A stretch of DNA of 64,000 nucleotides from UBA1723 sp045629285 (GCA_045629285.1 JAZQQY010000005.1:19428-83427), one strand, 5' to 3'. Positions 8,472 through 18,204 are shown, counted from the stretch's first letter. Notes: generated by a model from the letters alone, not told the origin. Translations and numbers: made by a program.

Positions 8472-9821
8472 ATGACATCTGGAAAAGTGAACCTCTTCAG
8501 GACTATGGATAATAGGGTAACAGCTACGGCTCAAGCTCTGTCGTCACATTTTCGTACATATACCAGACTTTCAGTCAAAAAAGTATTTTCCACAACCATA
8601 TTCGCATTGTTGTTGACTACAACGTCGTGTAACAATAGCAACCCCGTAATTGAGACTGTCAACACAAACGACACACTAGCCACTGACACAGTCAAACGTT
8701 TCGAACGCGTCCATCAAACAGTCTACGGAATAGATGTAGATTCATTGGACCATGAAAAATACTCAATGAAGCGTGGTGAAAATCTGTCGGACATACTCAC
8801 TAGATTCAATGTTGACCGCAAGCGAGTTGCTAAATGTGAATCTGAAATCAGTAAAGTGTTCGACATAAGAAAGCTAAGAGCAGGCAACAACTATTGTGTC
8901 ATTACCGAACAAGACTCTCTACACACATTACGTCACTTGGTTTACGAGATCAGCCCGGTCGAGTACTTTGTTTTGTCGATAAACGGTGACGATATCACGT
9001 CGACAAAAAACAAGCATAAAGTCGTAGAGAAAGAAAGAGTTGCAGAAGGTGTAATCGAGACATCACTATGGAATGCGGTAGTAGGCCAGGGATTGCAATG
9101 GGAATTGGCAATGAAGCTGTCCGACATCTACGCATGGAACATTGACTTCTTTGGACTTCAAAAGGGAGACATGTTCAGGACGAAATATACTGAACGATGG
9201 GTAGACACGACATTTGTAGGAATCGATTCCATCAAATGTGCAATGTTCTATCATGACAACCGTGAATATCACGCGATTCCGTTTGACATCGACGGCAAAA
9301 CTGAATATTTCGACAATGACGGCAACAGTCTGCGCAAAGCCTTTCTGAAGGCTCCGTTGAAATATTCACGCATCAGTTCAAAATTCACTCATTCACGATT
9401 CCATCCGGTATTGAAAATTCGCCGCCCACACCACGGAGTCGACTATGCGGCTCCTAAAGGAACGCCAGTAATGAGCATCGGTGACGGAAAGGTTGTCGCA
9501 AAAGGTTGGGACAAGAAAGGTGGAGGAAATTACGTCAGAATCCAACACAACTCAATCTATAGTACCGTTTACATGCATTTAAGTGGATTCGCTAAAGGTA
9601 TCTCCCTAGGCAGTACAGTCAGACAGAGCGACTTAATCGGATATGTGGGCAGTACAGGCACAGCAACTGGACCTCATCTTGATTTTAGAGTATACAAGAA
9701 CGGCCATCCGGTAGATCCTTTGAAATTGGAAAGTCCGTCGGTTGAACCTGTTCCAGCTGACAGTATGCCGAAATTCATAGTCAGAAGAGACTCTTTGTTG
9801 AGAGATTTAAGAGTAGATTAA
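8472..9821 (+). CDS. M23-family murein endopeptidase (MepM/OapA-like lipoprotein)
   Basis: A 449-residue predicted lipoprotein. A signal segment ends in LTTTSC (C53), preceded by an unusually long ~35-residue basic/polar lead; Met12 (start 8505) is an alternative. Residues ~95-150 ('MKRGENLSDILTRFNVDRKRV') resemble the OapA/LysM-like module of MepM. The C-terminal LytM domain (~300-425) keeps the zinc ligands: H and D of 'HHGVDYAAPKGTPV', and the H-x-D of 'GPHLDFR', plus the catalytic H of 'MHLSGF'. It is therefore predicted to cleave peptidoglycan cross-bridges. It sits between glycosyltransferase and O-antigen ligase genes, suggesting a link between wall opening and glycan export. Confidence 0.87.
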   Translation: MTSGKVNLFRTMDNRVTATAQALSSHFRTYTRLSVKKVFSTTIFALLLTTTSCNNSNPVIETVNTNDTLATDTVKRFERVHQTVYGIDVDSLDHEKYSMKRGENLSDILTRFNVDRKRVAKCESEISKVFDIRKLRAGNNYCVITEQDSLHTLRHLVYEISPVEYFVLSINGDDITSTKNKHKVVEKERVAEGVIETSLWNAVVGQGLQWELAMKLSDIYAWNIDFFGLQKGDMFRTKYTERWVDTTFVGIDSIKCAMFYHDNREYHAIPFDIDGKTEYFDNDGNSLRKAFLKAPLKYSRISSKFTHSRFHPVLKIRRPHHGVDYAAPKGTPVMSIGDGKVVAKGWDKKGGGNYVRIQHNSIYSTVYMHLSGFAKGISLGSTVRQSDLIGYVGSTGTATGPHLDFRVYKNGHPVDPLKLESPSVEPVPADSMPKFIVRRDSLLRDLRVD

Positions 9822-9825
9822 AGAA

Positions 9826-11679
9826 ATGAACTTTAGTATTGACATATTGAAAAACGACGAAAGATTCGGAAAACTAGATCAAATACTTGATCTTCTTTTT
9901 TGCATCTCATCCGTTATTTTCGCTTTTGCAATACCATTTCAAATAAAGTTTACTCCCTGGATTGCCCACTGGTTTTCTGCAGTACTAATATTCAAGGCAT
10001 ACTACCTACTTAGAGGCAAAGAAAAACTCATTTCCATCGACCTGAAAAATTCCATTGCAATTCTTTCATTGGGATTATTCGGACTTTGGTCAATCGCCAG
10101 TACACACTGGAGTTTGGAGCCAGAACATACCTACAGAATGGCAATCACATGGTTGGCAGCTTTGCTAATCATTCCCAACATCTATATCTTTTCATGTAAA
10201 AGGGCCCCCATCACATTGATGCTTAAGGCATACACCTTAGGCTGTACCGCACTGATTTTTTACATATTCAACGACTTGACTGAAAATGCACTAAATGGTA
10301 ATGTCTGCTACTATATGAATCCTAGACAAACCATAATGAATCATATTGCGTCTATTTCCTACCACCATATTTACCTTGGATTCATTATCTCTATATCTAT
10401 TTTTATCTCTCTTAATTTCCTTTTTGATAAAGGAACAAAAAAATTTGAGAAAACCTACTACGTAATTCATCTGGTGTCTGCACTGTTATTACTTACAATA
10501 GACAACTCCAGAATAATTTTTATCGCTCTATTCATAAATACATTAATTTTTGCTTTAAGCAGAATTCGTAAAAACTGGAAAATAATATTTTCGATTATTG
10601 GATTATTTGCTTTAATCGTCGTCATATTCAGTATTTTACCAACAAGAACAAGCGAAACCATATCAAGAATCATATCAAGTGGAGAGGTAAATGATCCAAG
10701 GTTTTTTATTTGGAAAGCACTTATTCCTGGAATAAAAGACGTCCCTTTCCTAGGCTATGGCTACCAAGCAACCACAAGTATCTATACAGGCTTATATAGA
10801 AATGCGGGATGTTGGTTTGCTGAAAATTTTCACTACATATCACATAACCAATTTATAGAATCATATTACAATCTTGGAATTGTCGGTTTGATTCTATCAG
10901 TTTTGATTCCTATCGGATTTTGTTTGATAGTCAAAACAGATAAATCTATCATCAGCATAGGAACGCTCGTTTTGCTTATTATTTCAATGATATTTGATGT
11001 TCCATTTTTTCACTGCCTAGTAGCCCCATTGGTTATATCATGGTTGGCTTTCTGCTATTCAGGCAAAAAGGATATGGAAGTTAAAATACCATCACAGTTT
11101 TACTTAATAACATCTATCGTAGCTGCAGGAATTTCTATTGTCATCTCTATTAACTTATACAATTGCATGAAGAAATACTCCACTCATCAAGAAGTTGAGA
11201 TATCTAACTTCAGCCAACGTAAATACACTAAAAAATCACTCAAAGAACATAAAATCAAAGACGAAAATGTATTTTTGATTTTTGCAGGCTTAAAAGGAGA
11301 AATGATAGATGAACACCCTGATAATATAACAGATAAAAGATACATTGCACACACAAGATGCTGTGACTCTCTTGTATGTAATTTTGATTATTATATTTCC
11401 GAAGAATATGAGGCAAACTCTATTGAAATATATATAGAAGGAACCAAAAACAGCAAGAGCCTTGATCTTAACAATAAGAATCAATGGGTCTCTGATAGCC
11501 TTATAATTCTTCCTCCTGTATCATATATTTCAACTACTGACAGTTTGACTTCAATTTACTACAAGTATGAAATTGATAAAGCTTTGGTTCTCAGTGCTAT
11601 AACTAGTAGAAATAGTGCAAATACAGGTTACGCTATCTTCCGAAACATCACGTTTGATAAACCAAAGCATCAAAATTAA
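9826..11679 (+). CDS. O-antigen ligase/polymerase-like membrane protein (WaaL/Wzy superfamily)
   Basis: A 617-residue protein with about 11-12 hydrophobic helices over residues ~20-450. A large loop holds 'GYGYQATTSIYTGLYRNAGCWF' and 'SHNQFIESYYNLGIVGLILS', which matches the periplasmic loop and following helix of the Wzy_C/O-antigen ligase family. A soluble tail of about 165 residues (~450-617) is an addition not seen in typical WaaL. The enzymes either ligate undecaprenyl-linked glycan to a lipid or protein acceptor, or polymerise repeat units; sequence alone cannot separate the two. Starts 4 bp after the M23 stop, so it is in the same operon. Confidence 0.82.
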   Translation: MNFSIDILKNDERFGKLDQILDLLFCISSVIFAFAIPFQIKFTPWIAHWFSAVLIFKAYYLLRGKEKLISIDLKNSIAILSLGLFGLWSIASTHWSLEPEHTYRMAITWLAALLIIPNIYIFSCKRAPITLMLKAYTLGCTALIFYIFNDLTENALNGNVCYYMNPRQTIMNHIASISYHHIYLGFIISISIFISLNFLFDKGTKKFEKTYYVIHLVSALLLLTIDNSRIIFIALFINTLIFALSRIRKNWKIIFSIIGLFALIVVIFSILPTRTSETISRIISSGEVNDPRFFIWKALIPGIKDVPFLGYGYQATTSIYTGLYRNAGCWFAENFHYISHNQFIESYYNLGIVGLILSVLIPIGFCLIVKTDKSIISIGTLVLLIISMIFDVPFFHCLVAPLVISWLAFCYSGKKDMEVKIPSQFYLITSIVAAGISIVISINLYNCMKKYSTHQEVEISNFSQRKYTKKSLKEHKIKDENVFLIFAGLKGEMIDEHPDNITDKRYIAHTRCCDSLVCNFDYYISEEYEANSIEIYIEGTKNSKSLDLNNKNQWVSDSLIILPPVSYISTTDSLTSIYYKYEIDKALVLSAITSRNSANTGYAIFRNITFDKPKHQN

Positions 11680-11691
11680 AATATCCGAAGT

Positions 11692-12795
11692 ATGAAAAGA
11701 AAGGAAATTCTGATTGACCTTTACGATTTGCAAGAGCATTCTGGTTTTGGAGAAATAGAGAGGACTTATGCCGATATTTTCTCTAAACTGGACATTCCTG
11801 ATATGCACTTCAATTTCCTTGTGAAAAAGAAGAAGTATCTTGGTGTGTTTGGCCATAAAATCGGATATTTCCTGCACTTTGGAATATATAAGAAATTCCC
11901 ATCGCTAATGCTACGCCGGTTTGATCTTTGGCATTCTGTTCATCAGCTTTATCGTGAATGTCCCCGCAACAAATCTACAAAGCGAATACTGACTATCCAC
12001 GACCTTAACTTCCTATACGAAAAGAATGAACATAAGGCTGAAAAATATTTGGAAGCGCTTTGTGATAAGATAGACAATGCACATCACCTTGTCGCTATCT
12101 CAAACTTTGCAAAGAATGAGGTCATTAACAATTGCAAGATGAAGGAAGAAAAACCTTTCGATGTGATTCTTAACGGTGTTCGTGACACTAGCAATGACAA
12201 CAGGACAAAACCTGCATTCATCAAACCAAACAGAAAATTCCTTTGTGCAATCGGTGCTGTAAGAGAGAAGAAGAATATCCACATCCTTTTGGACGTGATG
12301 AAACATCTTCCTGAGTATGAATTGTACGTATGCGGAAGTACATTAGGTGATTACCCCGAGAATCTTAAGGAGAGAATCAAAAAGGAAAATATCAGCAACG
12401 TGACTATTGCCGGTGAGGTTACTGACGAAGAAAAGAACTGGCTATACGCAAATATGGAGGCATTGATGTTCCCAAGCCGTTTGGAGGGATTCGGATTACC
12501 GATTATCGAGGCAATGCACTTCAAAAAAGCTGTCTTTTCATCGCCTTATTCATCACTTCCGGAAATTTGTTCAACTCACGCCTACGTATGGAAAGAACTT
12601 GAACCAGAATATATGGCGACGTTAGTCCGCGAGAAAATCACTGAATTTTACGCAGATTCAAGCCGTGCAGAGGCAGAGAAGGAATATGCCAACACCTACT
12701 CTTACGAACGTCACATAAAGGCCTATATCGCACTTTACAGAAGAATGTTGGATATGCCTGAAATGGATATGGATAGCATTAAGATCAAGCTATAG
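11692..12795 (+). CDS. Glycosyltransferase family 4 (GT-B fold)
   Basis: A 367-residue GT-B enzyme with 'FLCAIGAVREKKNIHILLDVM' at the start of the donor-binding half and the E-x7-E region 'SRLEGFGLPIIEAMHFKK'. 'ILTIHDLNFLYEKNEHK' is the usual N-terminal half motif. It lies 12 bp after the ligase-like gene and is the last gene of the cluster, before a terminator. Codon use and context match its neighbours. Donor sugar unknown. Confidence 0.88.
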   Translation: MKRKEILIDLYDLQEHSGFGEIERTYADIFSKLDIPDMHFNFLVKKKKYLGVFGHKIGYFLHFGIYKKFPSLMLRRFDLWHSVHQLYRECPRNKSTKRILTIHDLNFLYEKNEHKAEKYLEALCDKIDNAHHLVAISNFAKNEVINNCKMKEEKPFDVILNGVRDTSNDNRTKPAFIKPNRKFLCAIGAVREKKNIHILLDVMKHLPEYELYVCGSTLGDYPENLKERIKKENISNVTIAGEVTDEEKNWLYANMEALMFPSRLEGFGLPIIEAMHFKKAVFSSPYSSLPEICSTHAYVWKELEPEYMATLVREKITEFYADSSRAEAEKEYANTYSYERHIKAYIALYRRMLDMPEMDMDSIKIKL

Positions 12796-12820
12796 GTTAT
12801 CCCTACTTTTGAGACAAAAC

Positions 12821-12854
12821 AAGAGGATGTATCGTTGATACACCCTCTTTTCTT
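12821..12854. terminator. Terminator between convergent units
   Basis: AAGAGG-TGTATC pairs with GATACA-CCTCTT around a short GTT loop, with TTTTCTTT on the plus strand. It closes the polysaccharide cluster and, read the other way, lies just past the stop of the convergent gene at 12883. Confidence 0.75.
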
Positions 12855-12882
12855 TATATTCAAAAACGCCTGGTTTTATACA

Positions 12883-14592
12883 TTAACTATTCTCTCTCTT
12901 TCGTTTTTGCAGAACAGAAAGTTCATTCAAAGCAAAATCCTTAGAATCCTCGACTTCCAGCAACTTTTTCAAAAGTGCCTCAGCCTTTCCATACTCACCC
13001 ATCTGAATCAAAACGTACGAACGTCGACGTTGCAAGAAATGATAATGCGCAAGCATACGTTCATTTCCTTCAAACTGTTCTTTTTTCTCCTCAAACTGTT
13101 GAATCACATCATTTAGCAACGACAATGATCTGAAGTCGTTTCGATTGACAAGGCAATTGATATATTCTTCATGATCCACCACTCTATCAAGACCTCTACG
13201 GGAAACATCAATATAGAAGAAGGCCATTTCCGGATTATTCAAATCAAGATAGCAATATCCTATTAGGAAGGCGACATGGAAGAAAAGCCATCTTTCGTTG
13301 TCTCCTTTATCCATGTGGCGCGATTGCTCCATCATCTCATAGGCATGCTTGAAATACGAGAGTGCATCAAGCGAACGTTTTGCATCACAATACTTGTTAG
13401 CCCAATAGAGTTCAAACCCGATCACACTATTTTCACTGAAGAAGATGGCGCGTTGAGCATCGGTAAGCTCATCTTCCTTTCCAGACATCACCTTATCTTC
13501 AGCATCAGCCTGCATAAAGACAAATTCATCGATCTTTTCTTTACTTGAACGAGCATCCACCCCCAATAGAAGTGTGTGAGCCTGCATCTCGGATTCTATC
13601 GCATGTTTAGCAGTTTCTCCTTGTGGAGGAAGCACTGATGTAGCACGAACAAGCACAACATCTTTTGACTCCGACTCAACTCTAAGGTGGATAGTAAGAA
13701 TATTGCCGAAAGAGTTGTCGTCTTCATCGCTTTTCAGGTAGACAAGTATGGTCGCTGCCATACGCGATACCTCCACCTTACCATCCTCTCCGTAATCAAC
13801 AACAGGTGATAATATCAGTTTTTTGGCGATTTCATCGGGATTTTCTACTCTTTTGACATCATCACCAATAACCTCAAGCATAGCCACAGACTCGGGATAG
13901 ATATCAAAAATTTCCTTAAGATACGAAGATAAAGTAACATAGGGTTCAACCGTACATCTGCCTCGCTTAAACGGATTCTGCGTGTCGTGTGACAACTCCT
14001 TTTCCCTAAGCAACTGTGTCTTTCTATAATCACAAAGATGAGCGTATTCATCTTCAGTCTGTGCCTCTTCTTCTGCTTCCTTGTCGCTAAGTTCCTTCAA
14101 TTTTTCAAGTGCACGACGTCGTGCACGGAAAATTTCCGCAAAGATCGCAGGAAGATAATCCTTATAATCGTGAATCAAGGCAGAAACCGGAACAGTAGAA
14201 ACGATATCCAGATGAGCATAAGAACCTTCTACGCCAAAAGTGAATTTTACAGGGACAAGATATGTGTTCAACATATTACATACCTCACTGTAATTATCCC
14301 ATTCATCAACGACTTCTGAAGATGCTATACCAGGAAATATTATATGCAAGAAAAAGGAATCGTTATAAACATAGGTGGCAAAATTGCCTCCTTGATATTT
14401 AAACTCAAAGACGGATCCGTCTTTTTCCTCCATCTTATGTACTGAATAATCAATACCAAGAGACTTCAATGCGTCAGCAAAAAAATCAACAAGTATGATC
14501 TTTTCTACAGGTTTTTCCTCTACTTGAGATTTGTTTGTATTGTTACTTGAATCTTTTGAAAATACATTTTTTATTTTGTCGAAGATACTCAT
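12883..14592 (-). CDS. Hypothetical protein with C-terminal TPR-like region
   Basis: About 569 residues, no signal peptide. The N-terminal 'MSIFDKIKNVFSKDSS' is followed by a charged linker, then a folded domain (~35-150 of the trimmed protein) of YbjN-like appearance, a coiled-coil stretch rich in E/K (~165-190), a middle domain, and a helical tail (~430-560) with TPR-like 'ALSYFKHAYEMMEQ' and 'GEYGKAEALLKKLLEV'. I choose the ATG at 14592 over one 20 codons upstream because that longer start would lie on top of a strong terminator hairpin (14621-14643) of the preceding gene. Function unknown; the YbjN and TPR likenesses are inference. Confidence 0.72.
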   Translation of the reverse strand: MSIFDKIKNVFSKDSSNNTNKSQVEEKPVEKIILVDFFADALKSLGIDYSVHKMEEKDGSVFEFKYQGGNFATYVYNDSFFLHIIFPGIASSEVVDEWDNYSEVCNMLNTYLVPVKFTFGVEGSYAHLDIVSTVPVSALIHDYKDYLPAIFAEIFRARRRALEKLKELSDKEAEEEAQTEDEYAHLCDYRKTQLLREKELSHDTQNPFKRGRCTVEPYVTLSSYLKEIFDIYPESVAMLEVIGDDVKRVENPDEIAKKLILSPVVDYGEDGKVEVSRMAATILVYLKSDEDDNSFGNILTIHLRVESESKDVVLVRATSVLPPQGETAKHAIESEMQAHTLLLGVDARSSKEKIDEFVFMQADAEDKVMSGKEDELTDAQRAIFFSENSVIGFELYWANKYCDAKRSLDALSYFKHAYEMMEQSRHMDKGDNERWLFFHVAFLIGYCYLDLNNPEMAFFYIDVSRRGLDRVVDHEEYINCLVNRNDFRSLSLLNDVIQQFEEKKEQFEGNERMLAHYHFLQRRRSYVLIQMGEYGKAEALLKKLLEVEDSKDFALNELSVLQKRKRENS

Positions 14593-14615
14593 AAACGCAT
14601 TGTTGGTATAAACAT

Positions 14616-14643
14616 AAAAAGTCGGCACCATGATAGTGCCGAC
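14616..14643 (-). terminator. Intrinsic terminator after the SRPBCC gene
   Basis: A perfect 8-bp stem GTCGGCAC (14621-14628)/GTGCCGAC (14636-14643), followed on the minus strand by TTTTT. It separates the pyrE-SRPBCC unit from the next gene and decides that gene's start. Confidence 0.88.
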
Positions 14644-14661
14644 ATATTTCAATTCTTTATT

Positions 14662-15081
14662 TTACTTGATTTGATTGTAAGGCAGCTTAGCAATTGCATC
14701 AGCCACTTTATCAATACCCTGCTCCAACATGCCACCAACCATACTCTTAAGCATAAAGTTAAGATCAACCTTAAGCGTAAGTCTGATTGCCGACTGTTCA
14801 GGAGAAACCTCCTTAATCTGCGCCCACATCTTGAAAGCCATAGGAGAATCAACCGATTCATAAACAATTGTGTTGTTTGGCTCTCTTGAAGAAATCTTTA
14901 CAGATGCTGCTCCAAACGGTGGAACGGAGAATGAACAAGTATCGGTAGTTGTCTGAAGATTCTGCACCTTGCTTTCAATCTTGCTCTTGATGCGCTGAAT
15001 ATTATTCATATCACTCAACACCTTGAACACCTGAGCTGCAGAACCCTGAGCCGCCTTTACTCCACTAACGTATGACTCCAT
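14662..15081 (-). CDS. SRPBCC (START-like) domain protein
   Basis: A 139-residue soluble protein. It opens with 'SGVKAAQGSAAQVFKVLSDMNNIQ', the usual first strand and helix of the SRPBCC hydrophobic-pocket fold, and ends with the long C-terminal helix 'MVGGMLEQGIDKVADAIAKL'. Such proteins bind lipids or other hydrophobic ligands. It follows pyrE by 6 bp and is cotranscribed with it, an arrangement I recall as common in Bacteroidales. The ligand is unknown. Confidence 0.78.
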   Translation of the reverse strand: MESYVSGVKAAQGSAAQVFKVLSDMNNIQRIKSKIESKVQNLQTTTDTCSFSVPPFGAASVKISSREPNNTIVYESVDSPMAFKMWAQIKEVSPEQSAIRLTLKVDLNFMLKSMVGGMLEQGIDKVADAIAKLPYNQIK

Positions 15082-15087
15082 ATTCTA

Positions 15088-15729
15088 TTAGATCTTCCAG
15101 TTTGCTGGATCTTTTCTCCACTCCTGCAATGTAGCACGGTCTGACTCAGTGATGTAGTCTGTCTCAACCAAGTGCGACAATACAGCCTCATAGTTAGACA
15201 ATGTTGTAAGCTGTACACCAGCCTCAGCAAACTTCTGTTCAGCGATTGGGAATCCGTATGTGAAGATTGCAACCATACCAACAACCTCGCAGCCATCCTT
15301 ACGTAGTGCCTCTACAGCCTTCAATGAACTACCACCGGTAGAAATCAAATCCTCTACGACAACAACCTTCTGGCCTGGCTTGATGTCTCCCTCGATAAGG
15401 TTCTCCAAACCGTGATCCTTCGGAGCCGAACGTACATATACGAATGGCAAACCTAGCTCGTCAGCTACCATAGCACCCTGTGCGATAGCTCCTGTAGCAA
15501 CACCAGCCACAACATCTACGTCGTCGTATGTCTCACGGATGATTCTTGCGATCTCGATCTTGATTAGAGTACGTACATCTGGGTAAGACAAAGTTTTTCT
15601 GTTGTCACAGTATATTGGGGATTTCCAACCACTTGCCCAAGTAAATGGGTTGCTAGGTTGTACCTTGATTGCTTTTACTTTCAAAAGCTTTTCAGCTACC
15701 AAATTTTCAACGCTCTTCATAATTCTCAC
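15088..15729 (-). CDS. pyrE: Orotate phosphoribosyltransferase
   Basis: Converts orotate plus PRPP to orotidine 5'-phosphate in pyrimidine synthesis. The 213-residue protein has 'FTWASGWKSPIYCDNR' near the N-terminus, 'AGVATGAIAQGAMVADELG' and the PRPP-binding loop 'VVVVEDLISTGGSS' (E-D acidic pair, ~120-135). Length fits the family. The start may be the listed Met or Met4, nine bases later. First gene of a two-gene unit with the SRPBCC protein. Confidence 0.95.
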   Translation of the reverse strand: MRIMKSVENLVAEKLLKVKAIKVQPSNPFTWASGWKSPIYCDNRKTLSYPDVRTLIKIEIARIIRETYDDVDVVAGVATGAIAQGAMVADELGLPFVYVRSAPKDHGLENLIEGDIKPGQKVVVVEDLISTGGSSLKAVEALRKDGCEVVGMVAIFTYGFPIAEQKFAEAGVQLTTLSNYEAVLSHLVETDYITESDRATLQEWRKDPANWKI

Positions 15730-15749
15730 TATTTTTACAATTTATGTCA

Positions 15750-15757
15750 CAAAGGTA
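15750..15757 (-). promoter_or_regulatory. -7 box for pyrE
   Basis: Minus-strand TACCTTTG matches TAnnTTTG exactly, 21 bp before the pyrE start. The -33 position is a poor match (2 of 4). Confidence 0.4.
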
Positions 15758-15830
15758 GTAAATGGTTTTTGTTATACAGGAATATAACGCTCTCTTTTTT
15801 TATTGCTATGCAACACAAAATATAAATGCA

Positions 15831-15861
15831 AATAAAAAGAGACGCCGCAAACGACGTCTCT
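15831..15861 (-). terminator. Terminator of the dut-aroA operon
   Basis: AGAGACG-CCG (15838-15847) pairs with CGA-CGTCTCT (15852-15861) with one mismatch and a four-base loop, then TTTTTATT on the minus strand. The AGAGACG/CGTCTCT stem recurs at 28076 and 43752. Confidence 0.85.
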
Positions 15862-15883
15862 ACTGAAATCTCTTAGTATCGTT

Positions 15884-17116
15884 TCACCCTATCTTGACTC
15901 CACTGATCTTTCCAAACTCTTTCCAATAATCCGGATATGACTTCGACACAACTTCAGGTTCATTAACTACGAATGGAGCGTGACAAAGCACTATAGGTGC
16001 AAAGGCCATAGCCATTCTATGGTCTTTATATGTATCGACGGCAATATTGGCATTTTCATCGCATTTTTCACCATTCCATTCCAACGCACCTTCAGCTGGT
16101 TCTATAAGGATATAGCCGAATTTCTTCAACTCCTGCTGCAACGCCAAGATTCTGTTTGTCTCCTTAATCTTTAAGCTCTTCAAACCTGTAAATCTAAACC
16201 TGCGATTCAAGACACAACAAGTGACAACCACTGTCTGTGCCAAATCTGGACAATCAATGAAATCCCACTCAAACACGTCAGTTTCACCTTTAACCTCTGC
16301 CTTGCGCAACTTGACTCCACCATCAATAAACTCGGTGGAAACGCCAAGATGTGAGAAAATGTCGCCCAAAACACCGTCGCCTTGCATTGTCTTTTCAAAG
16401 AGTGCAGGAAGGAAGATTTCGTCAACGTCTGCAAGCGCAGCAATCTGAAACCAATATGATGCGCCCGTCCAGTCCGACTCCACAACGTAGTCAATCGGCT
16501 TATACTTTGTAGGTTTGACATCAATGATATTACCAGAGAATGAAGCGTCGGCTCCAAACTGGTTCATGATCCACAAAGTAAGATTGATATAGGGCACTGA
16601 CGCGACTCCATTCAACAAGTGAATACGCAGACCTTTCTTCAACATCGGTGCAATCATCATCAACGCTGAAATGTACTGGCTGCTAACACTACCGTCAATC
16701 TCAACATCTCCTCCTTCAATCTCCTTTCCACGAATCTTCAACGGTGGGAAACCTTCGTTTTCTGCATATTCAATATCGGCACCGATTGAACGCAAAGCGT
16801 CGACAAGAATCTGAATAGGACGCTCCTTCATTCGTTGTGAACCAGTGATAGTCCACTCCCCTGGCTGGATACTCAAATAAGCAGTAAGGAAACGCATTGA
16901 TGTACCTGCAGCACCGATGTCGACAAGATGTGAATCGGAAGTCAACGCCTTCACCATAACATCTGTGTCATCACACTTGGCTAGGTTGGCAACACTCTTA
17001 TTACTGCCAGAAAGTGCATTAATGATAAGCACACGGTTACTGATACTCTTTGAAGCCGGCAACTCAAATCTGCCTGAAATCTTGTCTTTGCGACTATATT
17101 CTATCTTATAACTCAT
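15884..17116 (-). CDS. aroA: 3-phosphoshikimate 1-carboxyvinyltransferase (EPSP synthase)
   Basis: Sixth step of the shikimate pathway: transfers enolpyruvyl from PEP to shikimate 3-phosphate. The 410-residue protein has the S3P site 'ASKSISNR', the PEP-region 'AAGTSMRFLTAYL' (where many enzymes have GTAMRPL), 'GSQRMKERP', 'SSQYISALMMIAPML', 'KETNRILAL' and 'DTYKDHRMAMAFAP'. All are in order and the catalytic D/H/R set is present. It starts 11 bp after aroB and is the last gene of the operon. Confidence 0.95.
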   Translation of the reverse strand: MSYKIEYSRKDKISGRFELPASKSISNRVLIINALSGSNKSVANLAKCDDTDVMVKALTSDSHLVDIGAAGTSMRFLTAYLSIQPGEWTITGSQRMKERPIQILVDALRSIGADIEYAENEGFPPLKIRGKEIEGGDVEIDGSVSSQYISALMMIAPMLKKGLRIHLLNGVASVPYINLTLWIMNQFGADASFSGNIIDVKPTKYKPIDYVVESDWTGASYWFQIAALADVDEIFLPALFEKTMQGDGVLGDIFSHLGVSTEFIDGGVKLRKAEVKGETDVFEWDFIDCPDLAQTVVVTCCVLNRRFRFTGLKSLKIKETNRILALQQELKKFGYILIEPAEGALEWNGEKCDENANIAVDTYKDHRMAMAFAPIVLCHAPFVVNEPEVVSKSYPDYWKEFGKISGVKIG

Positions 17117-17127
17117 CTGTCTTTAAC

Positions 17128-18192
17128 TTATGCAAGACCTACAGTCTCTCTATAGAAATCAAGTGAATCTAGAATATCCTTTTTAGAAACAGCAACATTA
17201 ATCTCGATTTCACCGATATTTTTTAGCAAAGAGAATAGGATTCTTCCGTCGCCTTCGTTCTTCTTATCGTGAGTCATCAACTCGTAAAGGTGATCGTAAA
17301 CGTCACACTTGATTGGCAACGCTCCGTAGTTCTCCTTAATCATTCTAACTGCAGTCGACAATGTCTCTTTAGGGAACCCAAGAAGCTTGTACGACAAGTA
17401 AAGCTCTGAAATCATACCCCAAGCTACTGCATAACCGTGAAGCTTGGCATCTCCGACCTCCATTGCATAACTCTCGAATGCATGACCTACAGTGTGTCCG
17501 AAATTCAAAACCTTGCGCAATCCTTTCTCTGTAGGGTCGATTGCAACGACCTTTTCCTTAACAGAGATTGACTCAAGAAGCAACTCCGACAAACGGTTGA
17601 AATCAATATTATCCAAATCAAAAGAGATAGTATCGTTCCAGATTTTTGTCTCTGAAATCAAACCATGCTTGATCATTTCTGCATAGCCCGAACGAAGATT
17701 TTCAGCATCAAGTGTACGGAAGAAATCCGCATTGATCACAACGCTCTTGCTAGAGTTGATAACACCTATCTCATTCTTCAATCCACCGAAGTTGATACCT
17801 GTCTTACCACCTACAGCGGCATCCACGGCACCAAGCAATGTTGTCGGAACATTAACATATTCCATACCTCTTTTGAAAGTCGACGCTGCAAAACCGCCCA
17901 AATCAGTGACCATTCCACCGCCTAAATTTATCATAAGCGACTTACGTGTAGCACCACCTTTCTGCAAAGCAGTCCATACACTTGCAAGACTCTCAAGAGT
18001 CTTATGGTCGTCGTTAGCCTTGATCTCAATAACAGCCACTTTGCTGAAAAAATCATCTTTCATCAACAAAGGCAAACATAGCTTACGAGTATTCTCATCA
18101 ACTAAGATGAAAACGCCGTTGGCATCACGACCGTCGCACTCCTTACGCAAATCCTCGACAAGATTATGCGTGATATATACTTTTTGATTCAT
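17128..18192 (-). CDS. aroB: 3-dehydroquinate synthase
   Basis: Second step of the shikimate pathway: DAHP to 3-dehydroquinate with NAD+ and a metal. The 354-residue protein shows 'GGGMVTDLGGFAASTFKRG' (NAD-binding), 'VPTTLLGAVDAAVGGKTGIN' and the metal-binding 'GFGHTVGHAFE'-type segment 'NFGHTVGHAFE'. It lies between a Wzz-like gene (12 bp) and aroA (11 bp) in the same operon. Confidence 0.95.
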   Translation of the reverse strand: MNQKVYITHNLVEDLRKECDGRDANGVFILVDENTRKLCLPLLMKDDFFSKVAVIEIKANDDHKTLESLASVWTALQKGGATRKSLMINLGGGMVTDLGGFAASTFKRGMEYVNVPTTLLGAVDAAVGGKTGINFGGLKNEIGVINSSKSVVINADFFRTLDAENLRSGYAEMIKHGLISETKIWNDTISFDLDNIDFNRLSELLLESISVKEKVVAIDPTEKGLRKVLNFGHTVGHAFESYAMEVGDAKLHGYAVAWGMISELYLSYKLLGFPKETLSTAVRMIKENYGALPIKCDVYDHLYELMTHDKKNEGDGRILFSLLKNIGEIEINVAVSKKDILDSLDFYRETVGLA

Positions 18193-18204
18193 TTATCTAA
18201 TATT

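Noticed and set aside
14593..14652. 20-codon N-terminal extension of the 12883 gene
   Set aside because: It overlaps an intrinsic terminator; the ATG at 14592 is a better start.
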